From Streptomyces sp. ISL-36 (GTDB lineage Bacteria > Actinomycetota > Actinomycetes > Streptomycetales > Streptomycetaceae), in contig NZ_JAGGOS010000030.1 in assembly GCF_018614205.1 (NCBI RefSeq), positions 1 to 64,000 of the forward strand: a DNA stretch of 64,000 nucleotides, read 5' to 3'. A program made the translations under genes and the position numbers. The notes under the pieces were generated by a model. That model was not told the origin of the DNA. It made no database searches and worked only from the letters and a program-made list of their open reading frames with translations. Positions 55,947 to 64,000 of the stretch are shown one piece after another. Numbering within the stretch: position 1 is the stretch's first letter; the number at the start of each line of letters is the position of its first letter.

Positions 55947-56579
55947 TCATTGGCTGGCGGACGTCTCACATGAATCGACGATGCGAATTGCCGTTGCCTT
56001 TCCGAGATTCACAGTCGTCTGGCCGGTCGAAGTCTTGATCGTAAGGACATCGTTGGCGAGACCCACGATGGCGCCACACGTCGACGTATCGCCGACCGTG
56101 ACACTCAGCTGAGGTTTCACGGCCGCCGGCCCATACCAGGTGACTGCCACGGCCACCACTAGGCAGGCGACGCATCCGAAGAAGTATCGGACGCCACGCC
56201 GCAACGCGCGCACGGACGCGACTGCCTCGGAGTGCGCCCATGCCGGCCCTGGCTCGGCGCTTCGCAGTTTCCGCATAGCTGGAACACCGTGCGCCGCCCG
56301 GAGTAGCAGGAGCGCTGCGACCGCTCCGCACGCGAGTGACACGAACAACAGGCTGCCGGCCACGGTATTCCAGGGCGACGCCACTTGGCTGATGTCCGAT
56401 CTTCCCTTGATGAGGCCGAAGCCGACCACCGCAGCCAACAGGGCACCCAGCCCGTTCCGCCAAGCGGTGGCGGATGTGCGGACCGCCGGCAGTTCCTGCT
56501 CCAATGCCAGCTCTCGCTCCTGCGCCTGAATGAGGTCCGACACCTTCGCCGGCGGGCCCTGCCGCACCTGGAGACTCAC
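55947..56579 (-). CDS. Four-helix membrane protein of the CHAT operon
   Basis: GTG 56579 overlaps the preceding stop as GTGA and gives 210 residues. A cytosolic coiled helix (DLIQAQERELALEQELPAV) is followed by two helices (GLGALLAAVVGFGLIKG, AGSLLFVSLACGAVAALLLL), a loop, a third helix (YFFGCVACLVVAVAVTWYGP) and a small C-terminal beta domain (TCGAIVGLANDVLTIKTSTG). The family is not recognised. As the last gene of CHAT - Cys-rich protein - membrane protein, it is a candidate target or executor of the CHAT protease. Confidence 0.6.
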   Translation of the reverse strand: MSLQVRQGPPAKVSDLIQAQERELALEQELPAVRTSATAWRNGLGALLAAVVGFGLIKGRSDISQVASPWNTVAGSLLFVSLACGAVAALLLLRAAHGVPAMRKLRSAEPGPAWAHSEAVASVRALRRGVRYFFGCVACLVVAVAVTWYGPAAVKPQLSVTVGDTSTCGAIVGLANDVLTIKTSTGQTTVNLGKATAIRIVDSCETSASQ

Positions 56580-56956
56580 GACTGGGCCTCGACGATCAGC
56601 TTCCAGTAGGCGCCGCAGCCCTTGCGATCCTGTGGCCTTCCGGGATGGGCCGCAGAGCAAAGGCAGCTCATCGGTACCTCCTCTTGGCTAGGGGACGTTG
56701 TGCTGTCGGTCCGCCAGGGCCTACGTCGAAGGAGCGTCCGGCTGGCGAGGAACATCTCGCCGGGGATGACCACCTCCATGCTGGCCCTGCACCGAGGGCA
56801 GCGCCCAACAAGGGAATAGGTGCCGTCGGCTGCTCTCGTTGCGTCGAATGTTGTGGCAGCCTGATGCCCGAACGCATGCTCGGTGATCTCTTCGTAGGGC
56901 ATGCGCTCGCACGCAGACGCGGTGTCATCGTTCGTGTCGGGCTGCTCGTGCGCCAT
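56576..56956 (-). CDS. Cys-rich small protein of the CHAT operon
   Basis: The 126-residue product has a zinc-ribbon-like CPRCRASMEVV with nearby VGRC, and a second Cys cluster (MSCLCSAAHPGRPQDRKGCG). It starts at ATG 56956, 27 nt after the CHAT stop, and overlaps the membrane-protein gene by GTGA, so the three genes are one operon. The family is unknown; a metal-binding adaptor is a guess. Confidence 0.55.
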   Translation of the reverse strand: MAHEQPDTNDDTASACERMPYEEITEHAFGHQAATTFDATRAADGTYSLVGRCPRCRASMEVVIPGEMFLASRTLLRRRPWRTDSTTSPSQEEVPMSCLCSAAHPGRPQDRKGCGAYWKLIVEAQS

Positions 56957-56983
56957 CGGTCCTCCTTGTGCGGTTGTCGCGAA

Positions 56984-58309
56984 TCAGATGCCGAGGTGCA
57001 CGAACGGAGACCATCGGCTGGGCCGGTCGGGGTTCTCTGCGCGGACGCTCACGAGTGCGCGGTGTAGGGCGCGAGCGGCGGAGCCTGGGGCGAAGCGGCC
57101 GTCCTCGGCCAGCTGCCCGTAGACCAGGTCGGCGACCTGGGCCGCGATCACATCTTCCACGGACCACAAGGTCGCGATGACACGGTGGAAGCCGGCGACA
57201 TGCAGTGCTGCGGCCATGCTCACTGACTCTTCGGCTAGCGCAAGGCCACCGGTAGCGGTCTTGCATGCCGACAGGTAGGCGAAGTCTCCGTCGAAGTGCG
57301 ATCGACCGAGATCAAGGACGGTAAGGCGGCCGTCGTGCAGGACTAGCGCGCCGTTTGACGGATCGATCAGGTCCTGCTCGGCGTGGCAGCCGAGGTGGAC
57401 CGAGCGATGGGCGGTGAGACCGTCTCGCACCCGCTGCCTGGTCGCATTCTCGTTGTCCAGCGTCGTCACCTGATGGGGCGGAAGTCGGCTGAGGATCGAA
57501 TCGGCTTCGGCCACGACATGGGGCAGAGGCCGTTCGCCGGGGGTGGCCGACAGTGACAGTACTAGGAACGTGCCCGGTTCGACGGTCGAGGGCTCGCGTG
57601 CGGCCGCTCTTCGTGCGGACAGCAGGGCGGAGATTGTCGGTGTGTACGACGAAACGGCCCAGTCCAAGACGCTCTCCGCCGAAGGTCCTGGGGCGGTACC
57701 CGCTGCGTGCAAGGGTAGGCCGACGAGCGGCCCGGTCGGGCACCACCAAAGTCGTGAGGTAGAGGCGCTGTCGATCGGGGCAAGGGCCAGGTGCCTTTTC
57801 ACTGGTTGCACAACTGTCTGCCAGAGCCACTGCGAGGTGTCGATCAGTATCCGTTCCTCGTCCCGCCGCGCGTTCACCAGCTGGGCACTCAGCTCGAGGA
57901 AACGCTCTGTCGCCTCCACACCGCCGTCCATAGCGGCTTCATGTGCATCGAAGAACGCGTCGGACGCGGCCTGGGTCGCGAGCAGGCTCTCGTGGTAGCG
58001 GATCGCGGTAGACCGAGCGTCCCCATACGTCAACTCCGGCAGTGGGACGGTCCGTGGCTCGGGGTCTCGCACGACGATGGCGTCGCATCGCAACGTGCTG
58101 ACATTGATGACGACGATCGGCCCACCGACCGCGGCCTCACGCAAATCGCTCGTCGACAACGTGCTGGCCGGGCCGATGTCGGCAGCATGGATTCGCTGCT
58201 CGTACGCGCGGCTGAGACGGATCCGACGGTCGGTCAGCCGGTGTAGTTCCGCACCTAGGTCCAACACCAAGTCCGTCGAGAACTGCGAAGGGGACTCGGT
58301 CACATTCAC
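56984..58309 (-). CDS. CHAT-domain (caspase-like) protease
   Basis: The 441-residue protein has the linker region seen before CHAT domains (GGPIVVINVSTLRCDAIVV, TSQWLWQTVVQPV), then a CHAT domain. The catalytic His lies in SVHLGCHAEQ (His309) and the catalytic Cys in FAYLSACKTATGG (Cys349); DLGRSHFDGDFAYLS and HRVIATLWSVEDVIAAQVAD complete the fold. CHAT proteases act in bacterial immunity and programmed cell death, often with TPR sensors in the same chain; here no TPR is fused. A large TPR gene diverges from it across 109 bp. It heads an operon with two small proteins. Confidence 0.85.
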   Translation of the reverse strand: MNVTESPSQFSTDLVLDLGAELHRLTDRRIRLSRAYEQRIHAADIGPASTLSTSDLREAAVGGPIVVINVSTLRCDAIVVRDPEPRTVPLPELTYGDARSTAIRYHESLLATQAASDAFFDAHEAAMDGGVEATERFLELSAQLVNARRDEERILIDTSQWLWQTVVQPVKRHLALAPIDSASTSRLWWCPTGPLVGLPLHAAGTAPGPSAESVLDWAVSSYTPTISALLSARRAAAREPSTVEPGTFLVLSLSATPGERPLPHVVAEADSILSRLPPHQVTTLDNENATRQRVRDGLTAHRSVHLGCHAEQDLIDPSNGALVLHDGRLTVLDLGRSHFDGDFAYLSACKTATGGLALAEESVSMAAALHVAGFHRVIATLWSVEDVIAAQVADLVYGQLAEDGRFAPGSAARALHRALVSVRAENPDRPSRWSPFVHLGI

Positions 58310-58418
58310 CGCCAGCTATCGATGACATGTCGTCCCATCATCGCAGCAGACGCCGTTCGAACCTGTCGGACACGGTCACCTGATCGGTGGATTTTATCGG
58401 TCCGCGCTACCAATTAAG
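58310..58418. promoter_or_regulatory. Divergent promoter region of CHAT operon and TPR gene
   Basis: These 109 bp, AT-richer than the surroundings (ATTTTATC, AATTAAG), must hold both promoters. A shared control would keep protease and TPR protein in step. Confidence 0.45.
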
Positions 58419-61061
58419 TTGGGCGGTGCGACAATCTCAGCGTTGAAGCGGAAGGCTCCATTGCACTTCTCAGGGTTCTGGCTGCCCACGGGGTATTTTG
58501 GTGACGTCCCCGAGGACTCAGGCGACGAGGTCGACGCGATCATTCGAGCGGCGCTTGCAGATCTGCACGCTGGCGTCGCCGAGGGGGATCCGCATCGCAG
58601 CGTAGCCGCACGTGACGGACTCGCGAGAGCGCTGGCCAGACTCGAATTTCCCGATCGCCGCCTCGTCTGGGTACTCTGCCATTTGGCGCAAGTCCACCTG
58701 ACCTGGCCTGGAGACGCCGACCCACGTAGCTCGCTCGACCTCGCCGTCCAGTACGGTGACGCCGCAGCCGAGCAAGTACTGGACGACGTGACAGACCGCG
58801 AGTTCGTCGTGGTCACCGCGGCACACGCACGTTGGGGCCGGTACCTGCTGACCCACGACGGTGAGGACATCCTCGCTGCCGCCGAGTACCTCGAGCGAAT
58901 TCCCACTGTTCCTCCAGACGACACCGTCGTCGCCGGAATTGTCGCACGCGTCCATCTCAGCCTCTACGAACATACTTCTGATGTAGGGGACCTGGATATG
59001 GCCATGGCTATCTCCCGGAGAGTTATCGGACCTGAGCGCACGATGGCCATCGGCTTCGAGGAGTTAGACCTCGTCGCAAACGTACTGGAAGGGCTGTACG
59101 CGCAGCGGCGCGAGCCGGGCCTACTCGTCGAGGCGGTCCGTCTTGGAGAGCGGGCTCTGTTGTTCGCGCATACCGCAGATGAACGCTGCATCGGCTTAGC
59201 CCATTTGGCCGACTATCGGCGTGCCCTCTACTGGCTGGGCGGCGACACAGCTGATCTTGAGCAGGCGATTCAAGCAGCGTCCGAAGCAACACAGCTCTGT
59301 CCGCGGAGTGTGCTTCGCGGTGAGGCGGCCCAATTGTCCCTTGCACTCGGCCTGCGGGCTCGCTTTGAGGCATTCGGGAAACTGAATGACCTCAACGAGG
59401 CCATTCGGCTGTTCAGATCCGTCCGCCCCACCACAGCAAAACTCTACAGTTACGAGTTGAGTGTCGCGCTGCGGCTACGATACGAGGCGATCGGAAGCTA
59501 TCCGGACCTGGGTGAAGCACTCCAACTATCGGAACCTAACGCGCGTTGTGACTACGCCAGCAGCAACGAGCTGGTGCACTATGCCACACTGCTACAACTA
59601 GCGTTCGAGCACACAGGTGATGCGTCGGACCTGGCGACGTCGATCAGGATCGCGCGCCGCGCCGTCGCGAAAACACGTCACGGCCAGGTGAGCGCCGAGT
59701 TGGCCTACCACACTCTGGCGACCTGTCTGTTGAAGGCTCACCGCGCCGAGCGCGGAACGGGCTTGCTGGACGAGGCGGTCGAGTCGATCGAGGAGGCACT
59801 CACTCTGGCGGCTCCGGATGCGCCGACGACGACCACGATCCAGATCAACCGGGCGACCGCGTACCGAATGAGATGGGAAGAGCATGGATCGCCGGACGAC
59901 CTGGACGTGGCCATGGGCGCGGCCACGGATGTGCTGACGAGGACAGAGGCAGATCACCCTGATCGCGCCGGCCGTCTGTGTGTGTATGCCGTGATCGCTG
60001 ACGCGTTCGGGCGCGTCCTTCAAGATCCGTCGGCACGGGTGTCGGCATTGGACGCCTGGGATGAAGCCACCCGATCGATCGTCGCGCCGCCGGACACTAG
60101 GATCCGTGCCGCCGTGGCTGCGGGTCAATCGCTCGCCGATGACGGACGGTGGGAAGAGGCCAATGACCGGTTCGCGACCGCGGTATCGCTGATGCCCGAG
60201 GTTGCCTGGCACGGGCTCGACAGATCCAGCCAGGAGCATCGTCTGAGGGAAGGGGCAGACCTGCCGGCATTGGCTGCCGCGCATGCGTTGCAGGTCGACG
60301 ACACTTCCGGTGCGATCACCCGCCTTGAGGTGGGCCGGTCGGTCATGTGGCAGCATCTCCTGCGCTTGAATGACCTCTCAGCCGTCAGCGGTGACCCGGA
60401 AGTCGGCGAAATCGTCGCGGAGTTGCGCCGCGCTGTTGAGGTGGAGGAGCTGTTCCGTGGATGGTTGAGCTCAGAGGGCGCTGCTGACCAAATGCCCCGC
60501 GAGCAGGTGGAGGAGCTCGCCGCCGGCCTTGGCCATCTCAAGGAGCCACGCGCAGCCGCCGTGGTACTGGGCACGCTGGCACTGCGGCTGCGAGGAAGCG
60601 ATGTGTCTGCGGCCGTTGCCGCCCATCTCGACGCCATCGAGTTCGCCGAGGCCGCCGGTGATTACGTGCACCTCGGCAGGCTGCACGGCAATCTGGGCTA
60701 CGCCTACCGGCAGATCGATGACGAGGAACGTGGAATTCGACACTACCGCCGGAGTGCAGAGATCCTTGAGGGCTCGGCGCCCGCCGGTGTCGTCGGCCAC
60801 GCGCGCAACAACCTCGGGCTAGCTCTGGCCAGTACGGGTCGCTACGGCGAGGCCGCGGCCGAGCTGGCCGCCGCGGCTGCCCACTTTGCAGGCGTCGATC
60901 GTCGTCGCCAGGCCACCGCATTGCTCGATCTCGCAGTCACGCTGACCCACCTGGATCGGCTGGATGACGCAATGGTTGCTGTACAGCAAGCTCGCGAGTT
61001 GTTCGTAGAGCTGGGAGACCGACCAGGACCAGCTCACGCCTGGTACAACGAGAGGGGGTGA
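58419..61061 (+). CDS. Long TPR protein divergent from the CHAT protease
   Basis: The 880-residue all-helical protein has multiple TPR-like units, for example LARALARLEFPDRRLVWVLC, DLDMAMAISRRVIGP and LDEAVESIEEALTLAAPDAP. Late in the chain is the helix ITRLEVGRSVMWQHLLRLND, which in CHAT-TPR fusion proteins lies just before the protease, followed by more canonical TPRs (LHGNLGYAYRQIDDEERGIR, ARNNLGLALASTGRYGEAAA). It thus looks like the sensor half of a CHAT-TPR system encoded as a separate gene. The start is uncertain: TTG 58419 is the first possible, with no strong ribosome site. It ends at a GTGA overlap with a 43-codon ORF. Confidence 0.75.
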   Translation: MGGATISALKRKAPLHFSGFWLPTGYFGDVPEDSGDEVDAIIRAALADLHAGVAEGDPHRSVAARDGLARALARLEFPDRRLVWVLCHLAQVHLTWPGDADPRSSLDLAVQYGDAAAEQVLDDVTDREFVVVTAAHARWGRYLLTHDGEDILAAAEYLERIPTVPPDDTVVAGIVARVHLSLYEHTSDVGDLDMAMAISRRVIGPERTMAIGFEELDLVANVLEGLYAQRREPGLLVEAVRLGERALLFAHTADERCIGLAHLADYRRALYWLGGDTADLEQAIQAASEATQLCPRSVLRGEAAQLSLALGLRARFEAFGKLNDLNEAIRLFRSVRPTTAKLYSYELSVALRLRYEAIGSYPDLGEALQLSEPNARCDYASSNELVHYATLLQLAFEHTGDASDLATSIRIARRAVAKTRHGQVSAELAYHTLATCLLKAHRAERGTGLLDEAVESIEEALTLAAPDAPTTTTIQINRATAYRMRWEEHGSPDDLDVAMGAATDVLTRTEADHPDRAGRLCVYAVIADAFGRVLQDPSARVSALDAWDEATRSIVAPPDTRIRAAVAAGQSLADDGRWEEANDRFATAVSLMPEVAWHGLDRSSQEHRLREGADLPALAAAHALQVDDTSGAITRLEVGRSVMWQHLLRLNDLSAVSGDPEVGEIVAELRRAVEVEELFRGWLSSEGAADQMPREQVEELAAGLGHLKEPRAAAVVLGTLALRLRGSDVSAAVAAHLDAIEFAEAAGDYVHLGRLHGNLGYAYRQIDDEERGIRHYRRSAEILEGSAPAGVVGHARNNLGLALASTGRYGEAAAELAAAAAHFAGVDRRRQATALLDLAVTLTHLDRLDDAMVAVQQARELFVELGDRPGPAHAWYNERG

Positions 61062-61189
61062 TCCATAATCAAGCCGATCGCACGGAAGCGGCGATCCGGG
61101 CGCTTGAGACGAGCTGGGACCTGTACAGGCCGGAAGACCCCGAGAGGTCAGACGTAGAAGCCGCTCTTGAGACACTCCGAGCCGATTGA
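61058..61189 (+). CDS. 43-residue ORF overlapping the TPR stop
   Basis: GTG 61058 overlaps the TPR stop (GTGA) and opens VIHNQADRTEAAIRALETSW, then DLYRPEDPERSDVEAALETL and a short end. Its helical TPR-like character suggests it is the natural C-terminus of the TPR protein after a -1 slip or a frameshift mutation. A separate coupled peptide is the alternative. Confidence 0.45.
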   Translation: MIHNQADRTEAAIRALETSWDLYRPEDPERSDVEAALETLRAD

Positions 61190-61270
61190 CGGACGACGCG
61201 ACACCCATTCTGTTTGCTTCCTGGGCGGGTGATCCGATTGCTCAGCGTCGCGTCTGAGCATCCGAAACGC

Positions 61271-63812
<2,542 letters not shown>

Positions 63813-63816
<4 letters not shown>

Positions 63817-64000
63817 GGGCCGAGCTCTCCCTTGAGCAGATGGTCGGTGATCATTCGGTCGCGGTCGGTGACCCGGGTCAGAGCGGCGTCCCAGGTGCTT
63901 TCGTTGACCTTCGTCCGCAGGTCATCGAGTCGCTGGAGGTGTTCGTCCCATCGCTTGTGCCAGAGTTCCTCGGGCCAGCTGGAGCGGAGCGATATCAACT
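63813..64000 (-). CDS. Upstream recombinase, C-terminal part, runs off the window
   Basis: The last 61 or more residues (ELWHKRWDEHLQRLDDLRTK, NESTWDAALTRVTDRDRMIT) end at 63813, overlapping the next recombinase start by four bases. The position and coupling fit the first tyrosine recombinase of a two-recombinase module. The catalytic part is outside the window, so the family is inferred from context. Confidence 0.5.

Noticed and set aside
56984..61061. Craspase-like (type III-E) system
   Set aside because: A CHAT protease and a TPR protein lie near CRISPR genes, but there is no gRAMP/Cas7-11-type effector, and the Cas genes are type I-C. The CHAT locus is better read as a separate module.

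Overview
The window is high-GC actinobacterial DNA, most likely from a Streptomyces chromosome arm or a large mobile region. The G/C-ending codon use, GTG and TTG starts with purine-rich ribosome sites, and families largely confined to Streptomyces (replication-relaxation protein, DUF6207, DUF402, DUF2625, DUF4232, tripeptidyl aminopeptidase) all point that way. No rRNA or tRNA gene was seen.

Layout. (1) 1-28 kb is a worn accessory region. It has a plasmid/ICE-type replication-relaxation gene behind a 35-nt tandem repeat, an IS110 element with a strongly folded noncoding RNA region, two IS3 elements (one with a broken orfB), remnants of ISL3, IS630 and IS5-like transposases, and a truncated tyrosine-recombinase/DUF6262 module. 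Many frameshifted or truncated genes lie between them: a zinc-finger-like protein, DUF402, DUF2625, an ATP-dependent DNA ligase split by 935 bp, a helicase-associated protein and an ATP-grasp protein. Intact islands include small secreted proteins, a secreted tripeptidyl aminopeptidase, a DUF4344 metallopeptidase lipoprotein, a CPBP intramembrane protease, a ComB-like phosphatase, and a two-gene NTPase/TPR receptor module. (2) 28-43 kb is a well-preserved histidine-utilization cluster: amino-acid permease, IclR, HutC-type GntR, hutU-hutG, hutD, a fold-I PLP decarboxylase, hutI, hutH, a second IclR facing hutH across a perfect 20-bp-arm palindrome, and a second permease that is truncated. (3) 43.5-53.9 kb is a type I-C CRISPR-Cas locus. 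It has a 53-repeat, heavily diverged array, then cas3-cas5-cas8c-cas7 and a cas4 stub that runs straight into a second small array. cas1 and cas2 are absent. (4) 54-61 kb looks like a defence island: a second two-gene module with a shared Gly/Asn-rich motif, IS110 and IS4 fragments, and an operon of CHAT protease, Cys-rich protein and membrane protein diverging from a long TPR protein. (5) 61-64 kb is a tyrosine-recombinase/DUF6262 operon, running off the right edge.

How the genes work together. HutH, HutU, HutI and HutG would convert histidine to glutamate, formamide and ammonia, with uptake by the permease and control by the HutC and IclR regulators. The Cas proteins could still process crRNA and interfere, but the locus can no longer acquire spacers by itself, which fits the mutational drift of its repeats. 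The two adjacent-gene pairs (22760-23233 with 19821-22757, and 53991-54365 with 54362-54997) share one design: a small helical protein ending in a short Gly/Asn/Gln motif, next to a protein that begins with a matching motif. That is the layout of amyloid-motif signalling pairs described in filamentous bacteria. With the CHAT/TPR locus they are the best candidates here for an under-described immune or cell-death system.
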